Positions 4,694 to 12,878 of a stretch of 13,571 nucleotides of DNA are shown piece after piece. Both the position numbers and the translations under genes were made by a program. Positions within the stretch are counted from its first letter, which is position 1; each line of letters starts with the position of its first letter. The notes under the pieces are model-generated. The model was not told the origin of the DNA. It worked only from the letters and a program-made list of their open reading frames with translations, and made no database searches. The stretch comes from Dehalococcoidia bacterium (GTDB lineage: Bacteria; Chloroflexota; Dehalococcoidia; UBA6926): NCBI GenBank assembly GCA_012271225.1, contig JAAXGS010000005.1, forward strand, positions 1 through 13,571, given 5' to 3'.

Positions 4694-7192
4694 ATGAGAA
4701 CCCTGCGCGCCATGCGGTTACCGCGCCGGTTACTCTCCGGCCCGCCGCGCATCGCCTGTCTGGTCATGTTGACCCTCGCCATTGTGGGCCTGGCGCTGCT
4801 CTCCGCGTGCGCCGCAGATGACCCCGCCCCAGCGCCCGCGCCGACGGAACACGCGCCCTTGTCTCCGCCGTCCGTCACCGTCCTCCCCTACATATCCCCA
4901 ACCAGTACCAGTATGCCCACTCCAATACCTGTAATACCTGTCACGATTACTCTTGATCTGCCCAATCATCTGCTCAATCCAACCCCCGAACCCACAGGAT
5001 GGACCCCTCACGGAATACGCGTTACGCCACCCAGTTCGAACACCGTTTTTATCGCAGCCTTCGCACCGCTGCTGTGTGACCCTCCCCAGGGAGTCACCGC
5101 GGCAGATTGGCCGCTGCCTGATGAACCCTATCCATTCTGGCGCTTTGGCCATGACGCCTACCGCCTGCGCGACGGCCGAATACTGATGAGCGGTGGAGAG
5201 ACGGGAGTTGCGAGCGAGAATGTTATGAGTTGGTACCCTCTCCCAACGATGATTGACAGCTATGATCCGCAGCAGGCCAAGTGGTGCGGCATTCTCCTGC
5301 CGGAAGATATGGCGTCCGAAGTAGGGTCCATTGATAGCCAGGTGGAGTTGGGCGACGGATCCCTGTTGCTGATTGTCCACATTCACCCGAAGGATCCGAG
5401 AGATAACACGACGGTTGGCGCGATTCTCCTTGATACGCAAACGTTGACGTTCCGCAGACTCGCCCCGCCGATTGTTCAATCGGCCTACGCCCGGGTGGCC
5501 CTGCTTAAGGACGGCAGAGTGCTGCGCGTGGGCGGGGTGTTCACAGACTCCGGTCCGATCCCGATCTCGGCGGGAGACACGTTCGCGTCAACCGTCGCAG
5601 AGATCTACGACCCAGCAACAGATAGCTGGACACTCGCTGCGCCGATTGCTCCGGAGCCCCGCATTTCCCGTCCCACAGAGTTCGCGTCATCACAATGGCT
5701 ATTCCCAATGCCCGATGGACGGGCCCTCTTACTGCGCCTGGGAACCCATGCCAATCTCCCCGACACCCTGCCCAACAAGGACGTTACCGATACAGAATGG
5801 TTGCTGCTCCTGGCAACCGGCGCCGGTTGGTCCAGGGAAGGACGCATCGAGATATATGAACCCGCCACAGACTCATGGAGCACAGTGTCCGCAGTTCCCG
5901 CGTTTCGAGGGGAGAGTCCCGACCGGGTTGTGTTTACTTCCGCGAACAAGGTGTTCATCTTCTCTTCTGACGGAGTGTCTGTCTACGATCTGTCAACGGA
6001 CATATGGAAAAAGTACTTCAATCCCCGCGGCGTGCCGTCTGAGGTGGTCGTCACTGAGCTGCCGGACGGACGCCTGCTCATTTCAGGCGGCTCTGTCCAT
6101 GTCGATCAGCAAAATTGGCGACCAACGACGCGGACGGAGATTTTCGATCCGGAGACCCGGCTCTGGGCGCCCGGGCCTGATCTGGCCGAACCCCGGCACA
6201 GCCATTCAGTGACGTTACTACCGGACGGCAGCGTGCTGCTCTTTGGCGGAATCGGCATGGTGGCGGATATCGATGAGATTGCCTTGTGGAATACCTTAGA
6301 GTTGATCTCCGCGTCCCAACTGGCTGCAGTTGATACCGTTACCGTTCCTGAGCACATAACTCGCGCCTGGTCAAGCTGCATTGCTACAGGTAGGGTGAAG
6401 CCTTTGCCCGCCTCATCCCGCACGATCCCAGACCTGCCGGAATCACCCGAGGCGTTGCTTGACATGGCGCGTCTGGCCATGAATGAACTCCGTTCGTACG
6501 CTTCTGAAGAAATAGTTCACCCGGGTTGGAGGGGTGTTCCGTCACAGATGCATGAGCTTGAGCAGGAAAGCCCGGATTGCATATACACCCAAACTCGCTA
6601 TGAAGCACCCAACCACATTAGCAGAGCCCATCGTACTCTAGCGGACGGGCGGGCGCAGGAGGAATCGGCGGAAATCCACATTGCCGAAACCCGCTATGCA
6701 CAGAATGAATTCATCCGGGATTACGGCACATGGGGCGCATGGTTGGTGGACACATGGTTGGCGCGGGAAAGCGATCCCTCCGCTGCTCTGAGCGATTTGC
6801 CTCACACCGTCTTAAGAGGGCACGGATCGATCCCCCTCACATTGGTTGGAGTCGAAGTGCTGGACGATGTGGATGTGTATCATCTAAGTGTATACTACAA
6901 CTATTCTGGATGCAGAAGAACTGAATTCTTCGACTACTGGATTGGCGTCGATGACCATCTATTACGGCAATTTGTCTACAGAGTAACTTCTCCATCCGCC
7001 GGTCAAGTCGCTCCGTTCCCGGACCACGGAATCACTAAGTCTAGTAGCCCTCCATGCTGGGGTGAAACTGCCCGTCACGACGCTATTGATCCTTACGTTA
7101 GTCTCATCAGGATCCACTCCTTCAATGAGGACTTCAACATCCAGCCGCCGGAGAACGTTGTATCTGCCGAATCGATACCGATGGCCGAATGA
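4694..7192 (+). CDS. Kelch-type beta-propeller lipoprotein with LolA/LppX-like C-terminal domain
   Basis: Exported protein of 832 aa. The start is the ATG at 4694, five nt after GGGAGG (4683-4688). An in-frame GTG at 4667 has no RBS. The N-terminus is basic, followed by a hydrophobic stretch and the lipobox LSAC with Cys39, so it is predicted to be a lipid-anchored surface protein. A Pro/Thr-rich linker runs from about 42 to 110. Residues 145-525 hold Kelch-like blades with recurring DGR(I/V/L)L...GG followed by (E/S)(I/V)YDP.T..W: DGRILMSGG (160-168), DGRVLRVGG, EIYDPATDSW, EIYEPATDSW, VYDLSTDIW, DGRLLISGG, EIFDPETRLW, DGSVLLFGG (511-519). Residues about 585-822 resemble the LppX/LolA half-barrel style of lipoproteins: CIYTQTRYEAPN, DYWIGVDDHLLRQF, and SFNEDFNIQPPE at the end. 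The C-domain assignment is by pattern only. Ligand and role are unknown. A carrier or sensor role at the cell surface is conceivable. Confidence 0.82.
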   Translation: MRTLRAMRLPRRLLSGPPRIACLVMLTLAIVGLALLSACAADDPAPAPAPTEHAPLSPPSVTVLPYISPTSTSMPTPIPVIPVTITLDLPNHLLNPTPEPTGWTPHGIRVTPPSSNTVFIAAFAPLLCDPPQGVTAADWPLPDEPYPFWRFGHDAYRLRDGRILMSGGETGVASENVMSWYPLPTMIDSYDPQQAKWCGILLPEDMASEVGSIDSQVELGDGSLLLIVHIHPKDPRDNTTVGAILLDTQTLTFRRLAPPIVQSAYARVALLKDGRVLRVGGVFTDSGPIPISAGDTFASTVAEIYDPATDSWTLAAPIAPEPRISRPTEFASSQWLFPMPDGRALLLRLGTHANLPDTLPNKDVTDTEWLLLLATGAGWSREGRIEIYEPATDSWSTVSAVPAFRGESPDRVVFTSANKVFIFSSDGVSVYDLSTDIWKKYFNPRGVPSEVVVTELPDGRLLISGGSVHVDQQNWRPTTRTEIFDPETRLWAPGPDLAEPRHSHSVTLLPDGSVLLFGGIGMVADIDEIALWNTLELISASQLAAVDTVTVPEHITRAWSSCIATGRVKPLPASSRTIPDLPESPEALLDMARLAMNELRSYASEEIVHPGWRGVPSQMHELEQESPDCIYTQTRYEAPNHISRAHRTLADGRAQEESAEIHIAETRYAQNEFIRDYGTWGAWLVDTWLARESDPSAALSDLPHTVLRGHGSIPLTLVGVEVLDDVDVYHLSVYYNYSGCRRTEFFDYWIGVDDHLLRQFVYRVTSPSAGQVAPFPDHGITKSSSPPCWGETARHDAIDPYVSLIRIHSFNEDFNIQPPENVVSAESIPMAE

Positions 7193-7272
7193 CGGTTCGC
7201 GCCCGGTTCCAGTAGATCGGGCAGCGGGGGGCTCTCATATCCGCCGCCGCCCACACGCCCGGTGCCAGAGCC

Positions 7273-7289
7273 GCCCGCCGCCGGGCTTT
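7273..7289 (+). terminator. Weak intrinsic terminator candidate after the lipoprotein gene
   Basis: GCCCG-CCGC-CGGGC forms a 5-bp all-GC stem with a 4-nt loop, followed by TTTACTCTTT. It lies 80 nt after the lipoprotein stop and directly before the -35 of the next promoter. The stem is short and the T-run is broken, so confidence is low. Confidence 0.35.
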
Positions 7290-7293
7290 ACTC

Positions 7294-7322
7294 TTTACCC
7301 CGCCGCGCGGCAGTGCTACCCT
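7294..7322 (+). promoter_or_regulatory. Promoter of acyl-CoA dehydrogenase 2
   Basis: TTTACC (7294-7299), a 17-nt spacer, and TACCCT (7317-7322) preceded by TGC make an extended -10 promoter. The same layout, TTTACG-17-TGC-TATCGT, stands before acyl-CoA dehydrogenase 3 at 12850-12878. The predicted 5' UTR is about 75 nt and begins with two small hairpins (7324-7337 and 7339-7351). Confidence 0.5.
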
Positions 7323-7405
7323 TGCCCGCAGGCGGGCGGCCTCTTTGAGGCGAGACTGCCGCCAACAGCAGACAGAGTGGATGGATGAGGGGAGGCAACA
7401 GGGAA

Positions 7406-8617
7406 ATGGACTTCTCCACAAACACCGCCGATGAGGCCTTTCGGACCGAGCTCCGCGCGTTCCTGTCCCGGGAGTGGGACCCCCGGGACTATGACGCCTA
7501 CGCCATGAACGTGTGGTCGTATGACTTCGACAACGCCGGCGCGCGCGACCACGCCAAGCAGTTTCAGCGGAAGCTGATTGAGCGCGGCTGGTGGACGATG
7601 GCCTGGCCGGAGGAGTACGGCGGGCAGGACGCGCCCATCTCACGGCAGCTTGTCTACTCGGAGGAGATGGCGTATCACAACGCCCCCGCCTCCCAGCCGC
7701 AGGCCAACGTTGCCGGGGCGATCATGATCCACGGCACGGACTGGATGAAGGACACGTTCCTCACCGGCATGCAGAACAACACCATCGATTGGGCGCAGGG
7801 GTTCTCAGAGCCGAACGCGGGAACGGACCTGGCATCGCTGCAGACGCGGGGTGTCGAGGACGGCGATGATTTCGTCGTCACCGGGCAGAAAATCTGGTCG
7901 TCCGGCTCCCACTTCGCCAACTGGTACCACGTGCTTGTCCGCACGGACCCGGCCGCGCCCAAGCACCGCGGCATCACGTATCTGGCCATGCAGCTCAAGG
8001 ATGACGCGGGCAATCAGATGCCCGGCATCACCCTGCGCCCCCTGTATGACATGCTGGGGCGCCGCCGCTGGAATGAGGTGTTCATGGACGGCGTGCGCGT
8101 GCCGCGCCACCAGATCATCGGCGAGGTCAACCGCGGCTGGTACGCAGCGATGACCACGCTCAATTTCGAGCGGACGGGCATCGATGGCGCGGCGCGGCTC
8201 ATCGGCGTGCTGGACCGGTATCTGAATGAGATGCGCGGCGTCACATTCAGCGGGGAGTCTCCGCTGAACGACGATGTCACACGGCATCGGCTCGCGGACG
8301 CCCGGATCACATTGGAGGCGGACCGCATGCTCGCCTACCGCGTGGCGTGGATGCAGGCGAACGGGCAGGTGCCGCAGGCGGAGGGGGCGATCTCCGGCTA
8401 CCGGGCGCTGGCGACGGCCAAGTTCACGTTCTGGCCGGCCCTGGCAAAGGCGATTGGCCCGTACGCCGCGCTCCTCAAGGGGGAGAGCCGCGCCCCGGGC
8501 GGCGGCCGATTCGGCACGAACTACGCGCTGTCAATGACCACCGGGTTCGGCGGGGGTGGGGGCCTGGCGCTCGGCCCCAACATCATCGCCCAACGCGGAC
8601 TGGGCCTGCCGCGGTAG
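7406..8617 (+). CDS. Acyl-CoA dehydrogenase family protein, paralog 2
   Basis: Flavin-dependent acyl-CoA dehydrogenase of 403 aa, the same length as the gene at 14-1225 and collinear with it without gaps over at least 260 residues. In residues 131-180 only 5 of 50 differ. The start is the ATG at 7406 (MDFSTN, matching MDFREN of paralog 1). AGGGGAGG at 7388-7395 is a good RBS, and an in-frame ATG at 7385 overlaps that RBS, so it is rejected. Marks: GWWTMAWPEEYGG, QGFSEPNAGTDLASLQTRG, KIWSSGSH, KHRGITYL, and LNFERTG with Glu255 as probable catalytic base. The C-terminus again has GFGGGGGLALGPNIIAQRGLGLPR-type wording in place of the usual GG(T/S)xEIQ motif. Differences cluster in the N-domain (29-60) and after 255, which may mean a different acyl chain. 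It ends 34 nt from a convergent gene. Confidence 0.95.
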   Translation: MDFSTNTADEAFRTELRAFLSREWDPRDYDAYAMNVWSYDFDNAGARDHAKQFQRKLIERGWWTMAWPEEYGGQDAPISRQLVYSEEMAYHNAPASQPQANVAGAIMIHGTDWMKDTFLTGMQNNTIDWAQGFSEPNAGTDLASLQTRGVEDGDDFVVTGQKIWSSGSHFANWYHVLVRTDPAAPKHRGITYLAMQLKDDAGNQMPGITLRPLYDMLGRRRWNEVFMDGVRVPRHQIIGEVNRGWYAAMTTLNFERTGIDGAARLIGVLDRYLNEMRGVTFSGESPLNDDVTRHRLADARITLEADRMLAYRVAWMQANGQVPQAEGAISGYRALATAKFTFWPALAKAIGPYAALLKGESRAPGGGRFGTNYALSMTTGFGGGGGLALGPNIIAQRGLGLPR

Positions 8618-8651
8618 GAGGGACTCGCCTCAGGGACGCGAGCCGGGAACG

Positions 8652-9278
8652 CTAACTCATCTGTCTTGTGGATAAGTCCAGCGGGGCGGAGTCCCGCCCG
8701 ACCGCGAACTCGTGGCCGGGTCGTGACGGCTCACGAAACGTGACGGAGTCATAGAAGTCATCCAGCGCGACGAACAGGCCGTTTTCCTGCGCCCACCGCC
8801 GCATCCGCTGGTTGGTGGCATGAGCCCATGAGAGTATCTCAATCCGCCAACCGCGGGTGTGCATCCTTTCCAGTGTGCTGTGAAACCCCGTGCCCTCCAG
8901 GTATCCGGCTCCGTCACCGATGAGCAGAACCGCTATCCCGGGATCATCAATATGGTCGGCCAGGTCTTCAAGCATCCGCACCTGTAATATCCGATCCGGA
9001 ACGTCCTGCTCACCGCGATACGGATCGCCGCGATCATACAGTCGAACCTCTACTCCCCTGCTCTCGAGGCGGTTCCAGAGTTGGCGCATTTCCGGAGGGA
9101 CTGAGCCGGCCGCAATCGCGCTGTGAACCGGACGGTCTGCGTGAGCAAGGCGAAGCATGGCCTCGAAGTCTATGCGAATGAGATAGCGAGCTCCGGGGGT
9201 GCCGTTGTGTTCTTCCGCGAGCCGCTGCGCCTCGTGAAGAATGTTCGAGTTGTCCCAGTAAATGAATACCTTATCCAT
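8652..9278 (-). CDS. NYN domain (PIN-like, LabA/DUF88-type) putative ribonuclease
   Basis: Protein of 208 aa starting MDKVFIYWDNSN. The N-terminal beta-strand ending in WDNSN (8-12, D9) is the first NYN active-site motif. DVPDRILQVRMLED (92-105) supplies a central Asp, and LLIGDGAGY (118-126, D122) corresponds to the SGDGDF motif. The remaining fold, ending in ALDDFYDSVTF, is of the expected length. NYN domains belong to the PIN-like nuclease group and are usually Mg2+-dependent RNases. RNase activity here is inferred. The frame is open for 34 more codons upstream with a start at 9380, but that extension is not family-like and the Met at 9278 fits. There is no Shine-Dalgarno. A TATACT -10 lies 7 nt before this ATG, which suggests a leaderless mRNA. 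The gene is divergent from the DUF2779 nuclease gene. Confidence 0.82.
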   Translation of the reverse strand: MDKVFIYWDNSNILHEAQRLAEEHNGTPGARYLIRIDFEAMLRLAHADRPVHSAIAAGSVPPEMRQLWNRLESRGVEVRLYDRGDPYRGEQDVPDRILQVRMLEDLADHIDDPGIAVLLIGDGAGYLEGTGFHSTLERMHTRGWRIEILSWAHATNQRMRRWAQENGLFVALDDFYDSVTFREPSRPGHEFAVGRDSAPLDLSTRQMS

Positions 9279-9285
9279 AGCCGCC

Positions 9286-9293
9286 AGTATACT
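9286..9293. promoter_or_regulatory. Symmetric AGTATACT: possible -10 box for both divergent nuclease genes
   Basis: The palindrome AGTATACT contains TATACT on both strands. On the minus strand (9291-9286) its last base is 7 nt before the NYN ATG, so transcription would begin at or next to the A of ATG. On the plus strand (9288-9293) it would give a 5' UTR of about 120 nt for the DUF2779 gene. No convincing -35 is seen either way. The 141-nt gap contains no other good -10. Confidence 0.4.
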
Positions 9294-9419
9294 GACTGAG
9301 TATGAAACGCCGCCTTGCGCCCCCCTTGCCGCGCGTGGCAGCCCCTCAGTTGCAGTGACCATCCCGCGCCAGCGCAGCATCGCAGCCCCAGTACATGAGG
9401 AGGACAGAAACCAGAACCA

Positions 9420-10925
9420 ATGACGCAGCAGACGGCTCCGCAGTTATCAAAGTCACGATACATCGCAGGTTTGCAATGCCTCAAACGGCTCTGGCTTGAG
9501 GTCTACCGCCATGACCTGGCGGATGAGGTCAGCGCAGGCCAGCAGGCCCTGTTTGACAGCGGAACCGCCGTCGGCGAGTTGGCGCGCAAACGTTTCCCCG
9601 ACGGGGTCCTCATACAGGAGCCGTACTACGCTCACGCACAGGCGGTGCGGTCAACGCAGGCGTTATTGAGCGATGTCTTTCGTCCTGCGCTGTATGAGGC
9701 GGCGTTTGCCTGGCAGGACATCCGAACACGAGTCGACATTCTTGCGCGTGTCACTCCCCGGGAATTCGATCTCATTGAAGTCAAGTCAAGCACAAGCCTC
9801 AAGAAGAAGGAGCACATTCCGGACATTGCCATCCAGCTGTATATCACGGAAGGCTGCGGAGTTCCCGTCCGACGGGCATGTCTGATGCACATCGATAACT
9901 CATACGTGTATGAGGGCGGCGAGCACGATCTGGACAGGCTGTTCACGTTGGAGGATGTCACGGACAGGGCGCGGCGCTACATCGAGACGGAACTGCCCGC
10001 CGCCCTGGAGGGCATGCGGGGGACGCTGCAGCAGGACGCCGCCCCGCCAATCGAGACGGGCCGCCAGTGCGCCGCCCCATACCGCTGCTCCTTCTACGAC
10101 CACTGCCATCAGAATCAGCCGCCGCATCCAATTCTTGAGTTGCCCCGACTGGGCAAGGCGGGCTATGAGCAGTTGTCCAACGCCGGCATCCGGACCATCG
10201 ACGCTGTCCCGCCCGATTATCCCGATCTGACTGAATTGCAGCGCCGTGTGTGGAAAAGCGTGACCACCGGGCAGCCGCACATCGGCCCGGATCTCGCCCC
10301 GCGGCTGAGGGAGATACGCGCCCCAATCACCTTCATGGACTTTGAAACCCTGAGCGCAGCCGTTCCTGTCTACATTGGCACGCGACCGTATCAGAACATC
10401 CCATTCCAGTGGTCGCTGCACGTGAGGGACGCGGACGGCGCGCTGAGCCACAGCGACTTTCTGGGCGATGAGGGCGCCGATCCCCGCGAGGACTTTATTG
10501 ATAGCCTGCTGACGGCTCTGCCGGAGCAGGGGTCAATTGTCGTCTACTCAGACTATGAGGAGCGGGTGCTGCGGCAACTGGCGAGTCAGTATCCAGGGCA
10601 CGCGGACAGGCTGCTGGGCTTGTGTGAGCGACTTGTCGATCTTCTGCACATCGTCAGGGAGAATTATTACCATCCGGAGTTTCACGGCAGCTTTTCCATC
10701 AAGTCGGTGCTCCCGGCGCTGGCTCCGGAGTCAACATACGCGCAACTGGACATTGCGGACGGGCGGGCGGCCTCAGCGGCCTACGCGCGCATGGTTGTCG
10801 GGGAAACGCCCGCCTCTGAACGGGCGGCAATCCGCGAGGCGCTGCTAATCTACTGCGCGCAGGACACCGAGGCGATGGTCCGCGTCTACGATGCGCTTGT
10901 TGCCGCGTCACGCGGCGCGGGGTAA
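9420..10925 (+). CDS. DUF2779 protein: Fe-S PD-(D/E)XK (RecB/Cas4-like) nuclease fused to DnaQ-like exonuclease
   Basis: Protein of 501 aa. The N-terminal half looks like a Cas4/RecB nuclease: D106 in RVDILA, then LIEVKSS (E120, K122) as the PD-(D/E)XK core. Four cysteines are placed as in iron-sulfur nucleases: C20 in GLQCLKRLW, then C217, C223 and C229 in CAAPYRCSFYDHC. A middle part (about 240-300, LPRLGKAGYEQLSNAGIRTIDAV) resembles a helix-hairpin-helix segment. The C-terminal DUF2779 region shows exonuclease motifs FMDFETL (D307, E309), VVYSDYEERVL (D378) and YCAQDTEAM (D482), an RNase H-fold DEDD pattern. All expected acidic residues seem present, so both sites could be active (inference). 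The RBS AGGAGG (9398-9403) is 16 nt from the ATG, longer than usual, and no better in-frame start is visible. It is divergent from the NYN gene. A role in DNA repair or defence is likely but unproven. Confidence 0.88.
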   Translation: MTQQTAPQLSKSRYIAGLQCLKRLWLEVYRHDLADEVSAGQQALFDSGTAVGELARKRFPDGVLIQEPYYAHAQAVRSTQALLSDVFRPALYEAAFAWQDIRTRVDILARVTPREFDLIEVKSSTSLKKKEHIPDIAIQLYITEGCGVPVRRACLMHIDNSYVYEGGEHDLDRLFTLEDVTDRARRYIETELPAALEGMRGTLQQDAAPPIETGRQCAAPYRCSFYDHCHQNQPPHPILELPRLGKAGYEQLSNAGIRTIDAVPPDYPDLTELQRRVWKSVTTGQPHIGPDLAPRLREIRAPITFMDFETLSAAVPVYIGTRPYQNIPFQWSLHVRDADGALSHSDFLGDEGADPREDFIDSLLTALPEQGSIVVYSDYEERVLRQLASQYPGHADRLLGLCERLVDLLHIVRENYYHPEFHGSFSIKSVLPALAPESTYAQLDIADGRAASAAYARMVVGETPASERAAIREALLIYCAQDTEAMVRVYDALVAASRGAG

Positions 10926-10937
10926 GCGTAGGGTCGG

Positions 10938-11273
10938 CTAGCCCTGTTCCTTTGTCTCTTGTGTCTCACGAAGTCTCTCCGGTGGATACACCGCCATCAC
11001 CGCCCGGAGGCTGTCGCCGACACTCTGCCACGCCCTGTCCATTGCTCTGGCCGTCTTCACCTCGAGGGGGGCACGCCGTACAGGTTGATTGAGTGATCCG
11101 GTGAAATCAAAGATGCGCGCAATCCCATCCAGCAGCGGATGTAGACGCTGACGGCTGCTCAGGACACCATTTCCACCATGCGCCGTCCGAAGCGACTTCT
11201 CTCGAACCATTCGGATCGCCTCCTCCCCGCGGTCAACCATCATTCTACTTGACAACGCAAGAATTCTGGCCAT
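10938..11273 (-). CDS. Hypothetical small protein
   Basis: Putative protein of 111 aa, convergent with the DUF2779 gene (12 nt between stops) and 119 nt downstream of the antiporter. I cannot assign a family with certainty. Visible: an amphipathic helical N-terminus, then RIFDFTGSLNQPVRR followed by DRAWQSVGDSLRAVM. This resembles small bacterial proteins carrying an (F)DF.G.L ... W..VGDDLR.A(I/M) ending, which I recall only loosely. No signal peptide or membrane segment is seen. The start is uncertain: the Met at 11273 has no clear Shine-Dalgarno, and Met11/Met12 are possible. Its composition resembles real protein, not a shadow frame, and no competing frame exists here. Confidence 0.55.
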   Translation of the reverse strand: MARILALSSRMMVDRGEEAIRMVREKSLRTAHGGNGVLSSRQRLHPLLDGIARIFDFTGSLNQPVRRAPLEVKTARAMDRAWQSVGDSLRAVMAVYPPERLRETQETKEQG

Positions 11274-11392
11274 GATTCATCAAGCATCACCGCTGTAGCC
11301 GTTGTTCGTGTCTTCCGCAGCCTGTGGCCACCTCCCAACTCACCAAGGTTTAGTAGGCAACATACGCTTAATCAATCACGACTGCCGACTCA

Positions 11393-12706
11393 TCACGTCG
11401 CATCGTCTATTTCGGCTGCCGGCACAGACGGCTCCGCGCCGCCGTTCACCCTGCCCGTCGCCACAAGCCGCCGCACCAGCGGCCCAAACGTCAGCCCCTG
11501 CACCAGAATGGAGAATATCACCACGATATACGCGGCCGTCAGCAGCAGATCACGCTCGCTTGAGGCCGGAATAGACAGCGCCAGCGCAATCGATATCCCG
11601 CCCCGCAGCCCGCCCCACGTCAGGATCGCCACCGTGCCCGGGCCGAATCGGCGGCTGCCGAAGGCTCGAAACACCGCCGCCGGACCCGCAATGCTGATAA
11701 ACCGCGCCAGCAGCACGGCGCCGATGGCCAGAATGCCCGCCGCCACCAGCTCTCCCGTCACGCTGATGATGATCACCTCAATACCGACCAGAATGAACAG
11801 GACGGCGTTCAGGATTTCGTCAAGCAGCTCCCAGAAACGATCCACATACTCGCGGGTGACCTCTGACATCGCCATGACGCGGCCGTAGTTTCCGATGATG
11901 ATGCCCATGACCACCACCGTGATCGGCCCGGAGAAATGGAGAGCCGTGGCCAGCGCATAGCCTCCGGAAACGAACCCCAGGCTCAGCAGCACCTCAACCT
12001 GATAGGCATCGATCCCTCGCATCAGAACCAGGAGCAGCGCGCCCAGCGCCAGGCCAAGCACAACACCGCCCACCGCCTCCTCTGTCAGGAACGTCAGCAC
12101 CTCGCCGATGTTCGGCTCCTGCCCGCTGACCGCAACGCTGAGCACCGTCAGGAACAGCACGACGCCAATGCCATCATTGAACAGCGATTCGCTGGCAATC
12201 GTCGTCTCAATGCTCTTTGGCGCCCTGACGTTCTTGAGGATGCCAAGCACGGCGACGGGATCCGTCGGGGCAATGAGCGTGCCAAAGACCAGGGCGTAGA
12301 TGTACGGGAGATCAAAGCCGAGAACGCGGGCGATGAGCCAGAACAGCGTTCCGGCGGTGGCCGCGGAGACGACCACGCCAAGCGACGCGAACGTCGCGAC
12401 GGGCGCAACCGCCGCCCGCAGCTGCGCAAGGTTGATGTGGAGCGCTCCGGCGAAGAGAAGGTATCCCAGCAGCCCGTGGAGCACCACCTGATCAAAGGCG
12501 ATGGCCTCCACCAATTCCTCCGCGCGCCCCGTGTCAATGACCCCGATCGCGCCGCCGGCCACCAGCGCCAGGGAGCCAAGAAGCGCCATCGACATCAGCG
12601 CCACCGTGGTCGGCAGGCGCAGGAACCGATGGTTCACGTAGCTGGCGAGCGCCGCAAACGCGAGCACCGCCGCCAGCGTGTTCAGGAAGGTGATGGGACC
12701 GCTCAT
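11393..12706 (-). CDS. Sodium (cation)/proton antiporter, CPA1 (NhaP/NHE) family
   Basis: Integral membrane protein of 437 aa with about 12 hydrophobic segments. It should exchange Na+ or K+ for H+ and so serve pH and salt balance. CPA1 marks: GTLIAPTDPVAVLG (142-155) with the TDP of the unwound helix, ESLFNDGIGVVLF (173-185) with the Asn177-Asp178 ion site typical of electroneutral exchangers, and WGGLRGGISIAL (364-375) with Arg368. The cytoplasmic tail after about 412 is short and acidic, without a CBS or TrkA regulatory domain. The Met at 12706 gives a complete first membrane segment (MSGPITFLNTLAAVLAF). No clear Shine-Dalgarno is seen; CATACT lies 5 nt before the ATG. It is divergent from acyl-CoA dehydrogenase 3 across 251 nt. 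Confidence 0.93.
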   Translation of the reverse strand: MSGPITFLNTLAAVLAFAALASYVNHRFLRLPTTVALMSMALLGSLALVAGGAIGVIDTGRAEELVEAIAFDQVVLHGLLGYLLFAGALHINLAQLRAAVAPVATFASLGVVVSAATAGTLFWLIARVLGFDLPYIYALVFGTLIAPTDPVAVLGILKNVRAPKSIETTIASESLFNDGIGVVLFLTVLSVAVSGQEPNIGEVLTFLTEEAVGGVVLGLALGALLLVLMRGIDAYQVEVLLSLGFVSGGYALATALHFSGPITVVVMGIIIGNYGRVMAMSEVTREYVDRFWELLDEILNAVLFILVGIEVIIISVTGELVAAGILAIGAVLLARFISIAGPAAVFRAFGSRRFGPGTVAILTWGGLRGGISIALALSIPASSERDLLLTAAYIVVIFSILVQGLTFGPLVRRLVATGRVNGGAEPSVPAAEIDDAT

Positions 12707-12849
12707 GCGTCAGTATGTGATTCACAGGGAGCGGCGCGCAACCTGAAACGCCCGCCGTGATCGGCTTCCCCGCGCGGCGACAGGCCGCAACGCGGGCATC
12801 CGATCCATCGCCTCAGACGCCGCGGGACATACAGGACGGCTACAGAGGG

Positions 12850-12878
12850 TTTACGTGATGGCGCGCGCGTGCTATCGT
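12850..12878 (+). promoter_or_regulatory. Promoter of acyl-CoA dehydrogenase 3
   Basis: TTTACG (12850-12855), a 17-nt spacer and TATCGT (12873-12878) preceded by TGC form an extended -10 promoter with the same plan as that before acyl-CoA dehydrogenase 2. The predicted 5' UTR is about 73 nt and contains an inverted repeat GCAACCC (12898-12904) / GGGTTGC (12929-12935) just before the RBS. Confidence 0.5.

Noticed and set aside
10930..10945. AGGG...CCCT hairpin between convergent genes followed by a T-rich stretch
   Set aside because: The stem is only 4 bp and overlaps the stop codon of the minus-strand gene, too weak to call a terminator.
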